From NCBI GenBank assembly GCA_021325525.1, contig JAJPHB010000045.1:1-36693 (forward strand): 36,693 nt of DNA. The letters are read 5' to 3'. A program made the position numbers and the translations under genes. The stretch is from Alphaproteobacteria bacterium. Lineage in GTDB: Bacteria > Pseudomonadota > Alphaproteobacteria > ATCC43930 > CGMCC-115725. The stretch's first letter is position 1. Every line of letters begins with the position of its first letter. The notes under the pieces were generated by a model. It had not been told where the DNA came from, did not search any database, and saw only the letters and a program-made list of their open reading frames with translations. Positions 15,990 to 24,477 of this stretch are shown here, in pieces.

Positions 15990-16717
15990 GCGCCAGCACC
16001 GATACCGTCCGGGTCAACGGCGTCAGCGTCGATCCCGCGCGCGGACCCTCGTCCGAGCTCGTTGCCTTGCGCGAGCTGCTGCGCCAGCGCGCGGTGGCGC
16101 TCGGCCTCATCTCCGAGACGGCGGGGGAAGGCGAGGTCGATGCCGGGATCGAAGCCCTTCTTGACCGCGAGGTGGCGGTTCCCTCGCCGACGGAAGAGGA
16201 GTGCCGGCGCTATTACGACACACATCCGGCTCTGTTCCGGAGCGGCGATCTCGTCTTCGTTCGCCACATCCTGTTCCAGGTCACGCCGGGCAGCCCGCTG
16301 CACCTGATCCGCAGCGAGGCCGAGCAGACTCTCGCGCAAGTCATCGCGGCTCCCGACGAGTTCGAGGCCTGCGCGCTGACGCTGTCGAACTGCCCTTCGG
16401 GTCGGCAAGGCGGCAGCCTCGGCCAGATCGGCCGCGGCGATACGGTGCCGGAATTCGAGCAGGCGCTGTTTGCCGATCAATGGATCGGCATCCTGCCGCG
16501 CCTCGTCAAGACGCGCCACGGCTTCCATATCGTCTCGATCGATCGCCGAGTCGAGGGCAGGGTCCTCCCGTTTGAGCTCGTCCGCGAGCGCATCGCAGAA
16601 GAGTTGACACGGCGAGTCCAGGAGGTGGCGCTGAGGCAATATGTGCGCCTGCTCGCAGGACAGGCGGATCTCGAGGGCGTCGAGCTCGACGGAGCATCGA
16701 CGCCGCTCGTGCAATAG
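15986..16717 (+). CDS. PpiC-type peptidyl-prolyl cis-trans isomerase (NifM-like)
   Basis: A 243-residue protein with an N-terminal helical region (about 20-90) and a parvulin/rotamase domain (about 95-205). The parvulin core is recognisable by FVRHILFQV, CPSGRQGGSLGQIGRGDTVPEFE and the final KTRHGFHIVSID. The layout resembles NifM, the nitrogenase maturation isomerase, and there is no clear signal peptide, so it is probably cytoplasmic. It is fused to the nar operon by an ATGA overlap with narI. That suggests a role in folding NarGHI or its chaperone complex, which is known as an association in other nar operons but unproven here. It ends in TAG. Confidence 0.9.
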   Translation: MSASTDTVRVNGVSVDPARGPSSELVALRELLRQRAVALGLISETAGEGEVDAGIEALLDREVAVPSPTEEECRRYYDTHPALFRSGDLVFVRHILFQVTPGSPLHLIRSEAEQTLAQVIAAPDEFEACALTLSNCPSGRQGGSLGQIGRGDTVPEFEQALFADQWIGILPRLVKTRHGFHIVSIDRRVEGRVLPFELVRERIAEELTRRVQEVALRQYVRLLAGQADLEGVELDGASTPLVQ

Positions 16718-16729
16718 CGCTGCCGCGGC

Positions 16730-17842
16730 ATGCGGTCGGCGATGCGCATTGGGTCGCGCATCCTGGCCGCCGCGGAGATTCTCTATCCCGGATATTTCGC
16801 GCTCGTCATGGCGACCGGCGCGCTGTCGATCGCTCTCTATCTTTTGCGGCACGAGACGCTTGCCCGCGCGCTCTTTGCCGTCAATGTGCTCGCTTATTCG
16901 ACCCTCACGGCGCTTCTGTTGCTGCGCGTCGCCTATTTCCGCGCCCGGATCCTGACGGACCTTCTCGATTATGGACGCGCTCCCGGCTTTTTCACGCTGG
17001 TTGCCGGCACCTGCGTCTTCGGCACCAATATTGCCGTGACCATGCGGCTGACGGAGATTGCGACGGTGTTCTGGGGCGCCGGCATCCTTCTGTGGGTCCT
17101 CGTGATGTACAGCTTCTTCGCCATCGTCGTGACCCGCGCCGACAAGCCCGATCTCGAAAGCGGCATCAACGGCGCCTGGCTCATCGCCGCTGTAGCGACG
17201 CAATCGGTCGCCGTGCTCGGCGGAACCTTGGCCCCGTCCTTCGCCGCGCCCATGATCCCGCTGTTCTTCTGCGTCGTCATGTATCTGATCGGCGCAATGC
17301 TCTACCTGACGATCATAACGCTTATTTTTTATCGCCTGACCTTCATACGGCTGACGAGCGCCGCCTTCCTGCCGCCTTACTGGATCAACATGGGCGCGGT
17401 GGCGATCACGACGCTTGCGGGCGCAACGCTCATCTCGCGCGCAGCTCTGTCGCCGGTTCTTATGGAGCTGCTGCCGTTCCTGCGAGGCTTCACGCTCTTC
17501 TTCTGGGCCTCGGCAACATGGTGGATCCCTCTGCTGCTCATTCTCATGGCGTGGCGCCACCTCGTGATGCGGTACCCTTTCGAGTACGAGCCGCAATATT
17601 GGGGCATGGCCTTCCCGCTGGCGATGTACACGACCGGCACCTGGAGGCTGGCGGATGCCCTGAAGCTCGACTTCCTGATGACGGTTCCGCGCCTCTTCGT
17701 CTGGCTCGCTGGTTTCGTCTGGCTCGTCGTTTTCGGCGGCATGTTTCATGCGATCCTGGCGGCGTGGCGCGACAAGGACCGCGTTTCGCCCAAGCGGCTG
17801 TCGGGCATGAAAGTCAGGCCGGGCGCGCGCTCTCGCTTTTGA
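16730..17842 (+). CDS. TDT/SLAC1-type membrane protein (TehA-like)
   Basis: This 370-residue protein has about ten hydrophobic helices, beginning YPGYFALVMATGALSIAL, a pattern typical of the tellurite-resistance/dicarboxylate transporter family that includes TehA and the plant SLAC1 anion channel. Members pass anions, including nitrate in SLAC1 relatives. As the last gene of the nar operon, 12 bp after the PpiC gene, it could export nitrite or move nitrate, but that is inference. It starts with ATG at 16730; a second ATG at residue 5 is close to the hydrophobic part. Its last 29 bases overlap the convergent nnrS end. Confidence 0.85.
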   Translation: MRSAMRIGSRILAAAEILYPGYFALVMATGALSIALYLLRHETLARALFAVNVLAYSTLTALLLLRVAYFRARILTDLLDYGRAPGFFTLVAGTCVFGTNIAVTMRLTEIATVFWGAGILLWVLVMYSFFAIVVTRADKPDLESGINGAWLIAAVATQSVAVLGGTLAPSFAAPMIPLFFCVVMYLIGAMLYLTIITLIFYRLTFIRLTSAAFLPPYWINMGAVAITTLAGATLISRAALSPVLMELLPFLRGFTLFFWASATWWIPLLLILMAWRHLVMRYPFEYEPQYWGMAFPLAMYTTGTWRLADALKLDFLMTVPRLFVWLAGFVWLVVFGGMFHAILAAWRDKDRVSPKRLSGMKVRPGARSRF

Positions 17843-19019
17843 TGCGTGGCCGTACGAGCGGGCGGAAATAAAAGACCAGGAACAATCCGAACGCGCCGCA
17901 CCATGCCGCTCCGGCGAGCGACAAGAGGGCGAGATACTCGGTCCCTCCCAGCGGCGCGAGCAGACGGATGAAGGCGGCGAGCGTCACCAGACCGTAGATC
18001 GCCACTGTTCCGGAACCCGCCGTCAGCGGGCGGCCGGTATGGCCGAGCGAGACCCGCGTCATCATCGCGAGGGTCACCGTCCCGATCGCCCCGACCGTCA
18101 AGGCGTGAAGAGCGGTTGTCGGCGGGAGGAGGGAGGTGAAGCCGTTGACGGCGAGGAGGAGAAATCCGAGCGCAAGCCAGCCATAGCCGACATGCAGGAC
18201 CCAGAGGAGCGGCTCGCGCGCTGTCGCCTGCCCCCGCCAACGCAGGAGGCGGGCGGCGAGCGCCAGTGCGGCGGCCAGCTCGGCCGAGCTGGCCGCTGTT
18301 CCGTCGGGGAGGATGACCCAGAGGGCGAGGGCCAATCCGGTGAGCGAGAGGGCGATCCGGTCGACCATGCCGAACGTCGCCGGCGCGGCTGTCTCCGGCC
18401 GAAGCCTCGCGAGCCAGTTCCGGGTGAAACTCGGAACCACCCGGCCGCCGACGAAGCTGATCAGCATCAGAAGCGTCGCCACGCCCAGGCGGTTACCGGC
18501 TGCGGCTGTTTTCGCGAGGCCGAGCGCCTCGATATGGACGAGAAGATTGCCGAGCAAGAGCAGGGCGAGGGCGCCCAGCATCGGCAGATTGCGCCAGTTC
18601 CGACCCGCGATGATCTCCCGCGCCACGACGGCGAGAAAGATGAGGGGAAAGGCGAGATCGACGAGCGCCGCGGCGAGCGCGCCGATGTCGGTCGCGGAGA
18701 GCACCGCGGCGCGCCCGGCCATCCACAGCAGGACGAGAGCGGCGAGCGGCCGGCCCTGCAAAGGCAAGCGTCCCGTCCAGTTCGGAATGGCGGTCAGCAG
18801 AAACCCGGCGACGATCGCGGCGCCATAGCCGAAAACCATCTCGTGCACGTGCCAGGCCGCCGGGGCGAGCTGGGTCGGCAGATCGCTTTGTCCGGCGAAG
18901 GCGAGGAGCCAGAGCGGCACGGCGATGGCGGCCCAGGCGGCTCCCAGCAAGAAGAACGGCCGGAAGCCGGCCGAGAACACGGCGGGCCCCTCATATTGCC
19001 GATACCGTGGAATAGCCAT
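17814..19019 (-). CDS. nnrS: NnrS family heme/copper membrane protein
   Basis: This 401-residue protein has about twelve hydrophobic helices and the NnrS hallmarks: FSAGFRPFFLLGA near residue 15, AWHVHEMVFGYGAAIVAGFLLTA near 55-80, and FTRNWLAR and LHALTVGAIG further on. NnrS binds heme and copper and protects cells from nitric oxide and related nitrosative stress during denitrification. The start at 19019 has a GTAGAGAG-type ribosome site. A TTGCG-N4-CGCAA palindrome about 64 bp upstream resembles the NnrR sites known for nnrS control in Rhodobacter sphaeroides. It runs against the nar operon, with a 29-bp convergent overlap. Confidence 0.93.
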   Translation of the reverse strand: MAIPRYRQYEGPAVFSAGFRPFFLLGAAWAAIAVPLWLLAFAGQSDLPTQLAPAAWHVHEMVFGYGAAIVAGFLLTAIPNWTGRLPLQGRPLAALVLLWMAGRAAVLSATDIGALAAALVDLAFPLIFLAVVAREIIAGRNWRNLPMLGALALLLLGNLLVHIEALGLAKTAAAGNRLGVATLLMLISFVGGRVVPSFTRNWLARLRPETAAPATFGMVDRIALSLTGLALALWVILPDGTAASSAELAAALALAARLLRWRGQATAREPLLWVLHVGYGWLALGFLLLAVNGFTSLLPPTTALHALTVGAIGTVTLAMMTRVSLGHTGRPLTAGSGTVAIYGLVTLAAFIRLLAPLGGTEYLALLSLAGAAWCGAFGLFLVFYFRPLVRPRIKSESARPA

Positions 19020-19076
19020 CGCTCTCTACCCAACGCTCGGGATGGTCAAGACTCGCGGCTTGGCTTTCCACGGTCT

Positions 19077-19090
19077 TTGCGCAGGCGCAA
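19077..19090. promoter_or_regulatory. NnrR-like palindrome upstream of nnrS
   Basis: The sequence TTGCG-CAGG-CGCAA is a perfect dyad with the same 5-4-5 geometry as an FNR box but CG in place of AT. This form is reported for the NO-responsive regulator NnrR. It lies 64 bp upstream of the nnrS ATG. Confidence 0.65.
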
Positions 19091-19155
19091 GCTTCGACGA
19101 GAAAGGCTCCTGCCATAGCGCCGATGGCGCGCGTTGGTGCGACGGCGCGCCGGCG

Positions 19156-19635
19156 TCAGGGCACAAGGACCATGCCATAGCTGCCGGCGACGGCGGCAAA
19201 GGCCGTGACGAGGCCGAGAAGGAGCAGAATCCAGTGGAGCCGGTGCAGCAGGGCAAAGGTGGCGTCGGCGGATTTGAGCGCTCGCCGCTGCACCCATTCG
19301 TGGATGATGAGAGGCTCGGCGATGAAGAGGATGACGGTAAAAATGGCCCATACGCCGATCATCGCATGCATCCACCAAAACGCGGCCGAGCGAAAGCGGT
19401 CCCAGAGGTTCATTCTTTGGATCATGTAGAATCCGCTGGCGGCGACGAGCAGAGTGGCGATGCGTGCCTGCCAGATGAAGCGGCGCTCGACGCTCTCGAA
19501 GAGCCTCAGGCGCTCTTTGGCGGCGTGCGTCCGGCGAATGAGCGGGAAAATGACGGTGGTGACCATTGCGACGCCGCCGATCCAGACGATGACCGCCAGC
19601 ACATGGATCGCACGGGCGATCGCGACATCATCCAT
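19156..19635 (-). CDS. CopD-like four-helix membrane protein
   Basis: A 159-residue membrane protein with four hydrophobic helices. The first, AIHVLAVIVWIGGVAMVTTV, and later histidines (WWMHAMIGVW, a helix-end EPLIIHEW, LLHRLHWILLL) resemble the CopD/cytochrome-b-like family, in which such histidines bind heme or copper. The exact function is not known. The ATG at 19635 has GGGAGAT upstream. It lies 136 bp before nnrS on the same strand, with the NnrR-like site between them, so nnrS probably has its own promoter while this gene is expressed separately. No box was seen above it. Confidence 0.78.
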   Translation of the reverse strand: MDDVAIARAIHVLAVIVWIGGVAMVTTVIFPLIRRTHAAKERLRLFESVERRFIWQARIATLLVAASGFYMIQRMNLWDRFRSAAFWWMHAMIGVWAIFTVILFIAEPLIIHEWVQRRALKSADATFALLHRLHWILLLLGLVTAFAAVAGSYGMVLVP

Positions 19636-19790
19636 GCGACAAGATCTCCCTCGGCTTCATTCCGGTTCTCGCACCGGGCGGGCATCGAGATCAGGAGAAG
19701 GAAGCAGACAAAGCCACTGCGCGGCGGGCCCTTGGCTCCGGCGGGCGCGCCATGCAAGAGAGGGGATTCACCCGCTCTCAACGGGTGTCC

Positions 19791-20099
19791 TCACGGCGTG
19801 ATCTTTCCGGCACGCACGGCGAGGCGCATCGGCTTCACCTCGATCCTCTGCCAGACGCCTTCGGTCACGTAAGGCTCGCGCCGCAGCCAGGCGTCGAGAT
19901 CGGCGCGGCTCGCGAATTCCGTGAAGACGACCGATCCCACCATATTGCCAGCGTCGTCGAGAATGGCGCCGGCCGAGACGATCTCGCCCTTCGCGACCAT
20001 GGGCGGAATGCCGGCGAAATGGGCGGGGCGGGCAGCGGCGCGCCGGGCGCGCACCGCCGCGTCGGTGCCGTCATAGGCGAGGACGAGAAACTGCGGCAT
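19791..20099 (-). CDS. YCII domain protein
   Basis: This 102-residue protein begins MPQFLVLAYDGTDA and contains ARPAHFAGI, EIVSAGAILDD and a GSVVFTEF strand, all characteristic of the YCII family. The pattern fits a small alpha/beta-barrel dimer with a conserved His-Asp pair; related domains act on chlorinated or acyl intermediates in some catabolic routes. The ATG at 20099 has a GAAGGAGG ribosome site; the longer frame to 20153 has none. It is the last gene of the leftward catabolic operon, 65 bp after the cupin gene. Confidence 0.88.
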   Translation of the reverse strand: MPQFLVLAYDGTDAAVRARRAAARPAHFAGIPPMVAKGEIVSAGAILDDAGNMVGSVVFTEFASRADLDAWLRREPYVTEGVWQRIEVKPMRLAVRAGKITP

Positions 20100-20164
20100 C
20101 GGATTGCCCTCCTTCGGGGCGGCGCGGCTCGCCGTCTCCTCGATGAGAAGCACGCGTCCTTCGC

Positions 20165-20614
20165 TTACACGTCGAGGCGTTCCTGCGACAGCGCCTTGCG
20201 AGCCGCGACATTGAAGCGGCCGTCGTAGATGGGGCGTCCGCCGGTCGTCGGCCCCTGATACTGCACGAAGAGCATGACGCCGCCCGTCGCGGTGGCGAGC
20301 TCCTCCTCGTAATGCGGGTCGGGGTGGAAGATCATCGCGCCCGGCCCGTATTCCTTGCCGCCGATCGTGAAGCGGCCTTCGAGGATGTACCAGATCTGCG
20401 CGAAATCGTGGCGGTGCAGCGGATGGTGCGCGCCCGGCTCATAGCGGACGAAGCCGGCATTGGGCGCGGTCGGGCGCTCGGCGGTCGGATGGAACAGCAT
20501 TTTGCTCCATTCGCCCGGAAAGCGCAGCATCTCCCACGCGCGCTCGCTCTCCAGCACCGCCTCCATGGCGTGGTCGCCGCTCTTGCGTTGGATCGTTGCC
20601 ATCGCTTCGGGCAT
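20165..20614 (-). CDS. Cupin domain protein
   Basis: A 149-residue single-domain cupin. The first cupin motif is visible as PGAHHPLHRHDFAQIWYILEG (about residues 61-81), supplying three histidines as likely metal ligands, followed by GPGAMIFHPDPHYEEE as the second half. It is probably a metal-dependent enzyme or sensor acting on a small acid, but the substrate cannot be read from the sequence. Start ATG has GGGAGGAG upstream. It lies between the crotonase and YCII genes, which suggests a shared catabolic pathway. Confidence 0.87.
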   Translation of the reverse strand: MPEAMATIQRKSGDHAMEAVLESERAWEMLRFPGEWSKMLFHPTAERPTAPNAGFVRYEPGAHHPLHRHDFAQIWYILEGRFTIGGKEYGPGAMIFHPDPHYEEELATATGGVMLFVQYQGPTTGGRPIYDGRFNVAARKALSQERLDV

Positions 20615-20690
20615 CGTCTCCTCCCAGCATCGTGGTGCCGCTGAGAGTAGCCCATGCCGGCAAAAAGCGCGAGCGACGGGACGGGCGGCG

Positions 20691-21473
20691 CTATTCGCCC
20701 CGCCACTCCGGCTTGCGCTTGCCGAGGAACGCCTCCATGCCCTCGCGGAAATCCCGGCTCATATAGCACATGAGAATGAGATCCTTGTCCTCCTCCTCGA
20801 GGCGAAGGCGGGCGCCGATGCGACGGAGCGCCTCCTTGGTCGCGCGCAAGGTGAGGGGCGCGTTGGCGGCGATGGTGGCGGCAAGCGCGGCGGCGCGCTC
20901 GCGCAGGGCGGCGGCGTCGGGCAGGAGCTCGCTGACGAGGCCGATCGCCTTCGCCTCCTCGCCCTCGATGAGGCGGGCGGTGAAGATGATGTCCTTCACC
21001 TTGGCCGGGCCGAGGAGCGCGTAGAGCCGCGCGTAATTCGCCATGGAGAGGCAGTTGCCGAGCGAGCGGGCGATGGGAAAGCCGTAGCGCATGTCGCGCG
21101 TCGCGATGCGGAGGTCGCAGCAGGCGGCGATGCCGGCGCCGCCGCCGGTGCAGGCGCCGGCGATGGCGGCGATGGTCGGGATGGGGCAGCTCTCGATCGC
21201 CGCCATGACCCGGTTGCCGCGCGCTTCGTAATCGAGCGCGTCCTGCGGCGTCTTGAAGGCGCGGAAGAGCGAGATGTCGGTGCCGGCGGCGAAGGCCTTG
21301 TCGCCTGATCCGGTCAGCACCAGCACCTTGGCGCCGCGCCGCTCGCCAGGCTCGGCGCAGATCGCCGCCAGGCGCTCATACATCTCGAAGGTGAGCGCGT
21401 TGCGCGCCTGCGGCCGGTTGAAGGTGATCCAGCCGACCCCGTCCTTGAGCTCGTAGAGAAGCTCGTCGCTCAT
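20691..21473 (-). CDS. Enoyl-CoA hydratase/isomerase family (crotonase)
   Basis: This 260-residue protein has the crotonase fold: TFNRPQARNALTFEMYERL near residue 20, KAFAAGTDIS near 67 and the oxyanion-hole region ACTGGGAGIAACCDLRIAT near 107. The catalytic glutamates of classic enoyl-CoA hydratase are not at the expected places: FPIARSLGN lacks the first, and an aspartate (KVKDII) replaces the second. It therefore probably does not hydrate a simple enoyl-CoA and may be an isomerase, hydrolase or decarboxylase acting on an acyl-CoA. It sits 55 bp after the transporter ATPase gene in the same operon. Confidence 0.88.
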   Translation of the reverse strand: MSDELLYELKDGVGWITFNRPQARNALTFEMYERLAAICAEPGERRGAKVLVLTGSGDKAFAAGTDISLFRAFKTPQDALDYEARGNRVMAAIESCPIPTIAAIAGACTGGGAGIAACCDLRIATRDMRYGFPIARSLGNCLSMANYARLYALLGPAKVKDIIFTARLIEGEEAKAIGLVSELLPDAAALRERAAALAATIAANAPLTLRATKEALRRIGARLRLEEEDKDLILMCYMSRDFREGMEAFLGKRKPEWRGE

Positions 21474-21528
21474 TTTCGTCTGCCTTTTGCCGTTCCCAAG
21501 AAGCTCTCCCCTCGGGGCGAGGGCTGTC

Positions 21529-22665
21529 TCACGTTACCGCCACCATCTGCCGCGGGTCGAACTCGATCCGGACGTCGTCGCCGATGTCGAAGATCTGGGC
21601 GGGCGGCGCGGCGACGCGCAGGCGAAGCGGACCTCCGCCCGGCGCCACCACGTAATCCCAGGAGCTGCCGAGGAAGGCCCGCTCTACGAGCCGCCCCGGC
21701 ACGGCACAGCCGCGATCGGCGGCGGGCGCGCCGCGATGAAGCAGGATGCTCTCGGGCCGCACCGAGAAGAGCTTCGTTCCGCGGAGTCCGCGTCCCCCGT
21801 CCTCGAAGGCGGCGCGCGGCAGGGCGAAGCCGGAAAACGCGACCGGGCCGCTGCCGTCGCCGCAGGCGCCTTCGAGGAAGTTGGTGCGGCCGATGAAGCC
21901 GGCGACGAAGCGCGTGCGCGGGCGCGTATAGAGCGTGTAGGGCGCATCGATCTGCTCGATCCGGCCGCGATTCATGACGGCGATGCGGTCCGAGGTCACC
22001 ATTGCCTCGCCCTGGTCGTGAGTGACGTAGACGGTGGTGAAGTGAAAAGCGTCGTGGAGGCGGCGGATCTCGAAGCGCATCTCCTCGCGCAGATTGGCAT
22101 CGAGGTTGGAGAGCGGCTCGTCGAGCAGCAGCACGCGCGGCTGGATGACGATGGCTCGGGCGAGGGCGACGCGCTGCTGCTGTCCGCCGGACAGCTCGGC
22201 CGGATAGCGCTCGGCGAGATGGCGGAGCTGCACCGTCGTCAGCACCTCCTCCACCTTCTGTGCGATGACCGCGCGGTCGAGGCGGCGCAGGCGCAGGCCG
22301 AAGGCGACGTTCTCGGCCACGGTCATGTTGGGCCAGACGGCATAGCTCTGGAAGATCATCGACATCTGCCGCCGCTCGGGCGGCAGGCTCGACGAGGCCG
22401 AGGAAATCGGCGTCCCGTCCATGAGAATGCGGCCGCCGGTCGGCTTGACGAAGCCGGCGATCATGCGGAGCGTCGTCGTCTTGCCGCAGCCGGAGGGACC
22501 CAGCAGCGAGATGAACTCGCCGGGCATGATGCGGAGGTCGAGCCCGTCGACGGCGGTGACGGAACCGAAGGCGCAGGTGACGGCCTCGAGCGCGAGGCGC
22601 GGCTCGGTCGTCGCCGGCGCTTCGTGCCGAGGCTTCCTTTCGACCGTGCGCGTCGCCTCTCTCAT
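21529..22665 (-). CDS. ABC transporter ATP-binding protein (PotA/FbpC type)
   Basis: This 378-residue ATPase has a nucleotide-binding domain and a C-terminal TOBE-type regulatory domain. Walker A is GPSGCGKTT near 56, the Q-loop is in MIFQSYAVWPN, the signature is LSGGQQQRVALARA near 157 and Walker B is VLLLDEPLSNLD. It belongs to the importers for polyamines, ferric iron, phosphonates and similar solutes. The start overlaps the permease stop (ATGA). It energises the permease and binding protein encoded just upstream. Confidence 0.94.
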   Translation of the reverse strand: MREATRTVERKPRHEAPATTEPRLALEAVTCAFGSVTAVDGLDLRIMPGEFISLLGPSGCGKTTTLRMIAGFVKPTGGRILMDGTPISSASSSLPPERRQMSMIFQSYAVWPNMTVAENVAFGLRLRRLDRAVIAQKVEEVLTTVQLRHLAERYPAELSGGQQQRVALARAIVIQPRVLLLDEPLSNLDANLREEMRFEIRRLHDAFHFTTVYVTHDQGEAMVTSDRIAVMNRGRIEQIDAPYTLYTRPRTRFVAGFIGRTNFLEGACGDGSGPVAFSGFALPRAAFEDGGRGLRGTKLFSVRPESILLHRGAPAADRGCAVPGRLVERAFLGSSWDYVVAPGGGPLRLRVAAPPAQIFDIGDDVRIEFDPRQMVAVT

Positions 22666-24404
22666 GATCGCCTCAGCATGAAGTCGCGTCCGAGCAGCCG
22701 GTAGCCGGCGAGGACGATCAGAACCGTCACCCCCAGCAGGAAGAAGCCCAGCGCGGCCAGCAGCTCGAAGTTACCATTCTCGCTCAAATCGAGGATCATC
22801 GTCGAGACGACGCGCGTCTTCGCGGTCACCAGGAAGATCGCGGTGCTGAGCTCGCGCGTCGCCGGGATGAAGACGAGCAGCCAGGAGCCGACGAGGCCTT
22901 TCTTGAGGAGCGGCACGACGACGCTGCCGACGGCACGGAGCTGGCTGCCGCCGAGAATGCGCACCGCCTCCTCCATCTCGGGGTTGAGCGCGCGCAGCCC
23001 GGCGAGGCAGTTGACATAGGCGATCGGCAGGAAGCGCGTGCTGTAGCCGAGGATGAGGATGGCGGCGGTGCCGTAGAGCGCGAGCGGCGGCGGCGCGTAG
23101 ACGGCGTAGAAGCCGATCGCCAGCACGATGCCGGGAATGACGAGCGGCACCATGCAGAGCGCTGTGAGGATCGCGCCGCCGCGCACGAGACGGCGGCTCA
23201 CCACGTAAGCGACGATGAGCGCCAGGCCGACCGAGAGGCAAGCCGTGCCGGCGGCGTAGCTGAAGGTGTTGAGGATGGTCTGCCGGTTCGAGGCCTCGGC
23301 AAAGAGGTAGCGGAAATTGTCGAGCGTCAGATTGCCGAGCGAGAAGCCGAGCCCCCAGGCCTTGCTGAACGCCGCCTGCGCCAGCGCCGCAAAGGGCAGG
23401 AACACCGAGAAAGCGCAAATGAGGAGGCAGAAAGCGAGCGCGGCCCAGCGCAGCGCCCCGAGCTGCACGAGCTGCCGCCCGCCGCCTTTGCCGGTGAGGG
23501 CGACATAGCCCTTGCGGCCGAGAATGAGGCGCTGCAGCGCGAACATGGCGACGGTGACCGCGATGAGCGGGACGGCATAGGCCGCCGCCTCCTCGGCGCG
23601 GACCGGGAATTCGAAGAACTGCCACAGCTGCAGGGTCGCGATGTTGATGCGCGCCGGCAGCGCGATGATGGCTGGCGTGCCGAAGAGCGCGACGGTGTCG
23701 AGGAAGACGACGATGGCGCCTCCCAGAATCGCCGGCAGCACCAGCGGCAGGGTGATGCGGAAGATCGTGCGCAGCGGGCGCGCGCCGAGGATGTTCGCCG
23801 CCTCCTCCATCTCGGTCGAGACGCGGTCGAGGGCGTCCGTGGTGAAGACGAAGACATAGGGAAAGGCGTAGAGCGCGGTGACGAAGACGAGGCCGCCGAA
23901 GGTGTAGACGTTGACGATGCCGGCTTGGGCGCCGGTGAGGCGCATCCAGGCGAGGTTGATCCAGCCGGCATTCGGCCCGGCGAGCAGAATCCAGCCGATG
24001 GCGCCGAGATAGGGCGGCGTGATGAAGGCGCCGAGGATGGTCGCGCGAATGACGCCTTTGAGCGGCATGTCGGTGCGCGCGATCGCCCAGGCGATCGGCA
24101 CCGCGAAGCCGATCGCGACGGCGGTCACGGCGACGGCGTAGAGAAGCGAGGTGCCGAGCGCGACAAGCCGCCGCTCGCTCGCATAGGCGGCAAGATAGTT
24201 GGCGACGGTGAAGCCGCCGGTATCGGCGCTTTGGAAACTCGCGGCAGTGAGGCGCAGCACCGGCGCCAGCACGAGGAAGGCGAGGATCGCCGCGGCGCCG
24301 ATCCAGACGAGCGATGCGGGGTCGAGCCTTGCGCGGCCGATGCCGCGCCGGCGCGCCGCCGGCGCGGGAAGGCCGGGCATCTGCGGCGCGGGCGCGAGGC
24401 TCAC
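22662..24404 (-). CDS. ABC transporter permease, fused double domain (FbpB/ThiP type)
   Basis: At 580 residues this carries two binding-protein-dependent permease domains in one chain, with about twelve helices. An EAA-type loop is seen in each half: EEAANILGARPLRTIFRITLP in the first and EEAVRILGGSQLRAVGS in the second. Such fused permeases serve FbpA-type binding proteins for ferric iron, thiamine or phosphonate-like solutes. The annotated start is GTG at 24404; an ATG eight codons in is an alternative. It lies 73 bp after the binding-protein gene, across two strong hairpins, and overlaps the ATPase gene. Confidence 0.92.
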   Translation of the reverse strand: MSLAPAPQMPGLPAPAARRRGIGRARLDPASLVWIGAAAILAFLVLAPVLRLTAASFQSADTGGFTVANYLAAYASERRLVALGTSLLYAVAVTAVAIGFAVPIAWAIARTDMPLKGVIRATILGAFITPPYLGAIGWILLAGPNAGWINLAWMRLTGAQAGIVNVYTFGGLVFVTALYAFPYVFVFTTDALDRVSTEMEEAANILGARPLRTIFRITLPLVLPAILGGAIVVFLDTVALFGTPAIIALPARINIATLQLWQFFEFPVRAEEAAAYAVPLIAVTVAMFALQRLILGRKGYVALTGKGGGRQLVQLGALRWAALAFCLLICAFSVFLPFAALAQAAFSKAWGLGFSLGNLTLDNFRYLFAEASNRQTILNTFSYAAGTACLSVGLALIVAYVVSRRLVRGGAILTALCMVPLVIPGIVLAIGFYAVYAPPPLALYGTAAILILGYSTRFLPIAYVNCLAGLRALNPEMEEAVRILGGSQLRAVGSVVVPLLKKGLVGSWLLVFIPATRELSTAIFLVTAKTRVVSTMILDLSENGNFELLAALGFFLLGVTVLIVLAGYRLLGRDFMLRRS

Positions 24405-24452
24405 GGCGCTCGCCCGCGAGCGCCGCGCCGCACGCGGCCGGCGCGCCCGGCC
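24405..24452 (-). repeat. Two GC-rich stem-loops between binding-protein and permease genes
   Basis: A 9-bp stem (GGCGCTCGC at 24405-24413 and GCGAGCGCC at 24416-24424) and a 6-bp stem (GGCCGG at 24436-24441 and CCGGCC at 24447-24452) lie in the 73-bp gap. There is no T-run, so termination is doubtful. Such hairpins often stabilise the upstream message so that the binding protein is made in excess. Confidence 0.5.
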
Positions 24453-24477
24453 GGAAGCCTGTGCACCTGCCGCCGCC

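Noticed and set aside
24405-24452. Transcription terminator between binding protein and permease genes
   Set aside because: The stems are strong but have no T-run, and the downstream genes belong to the same transporter.
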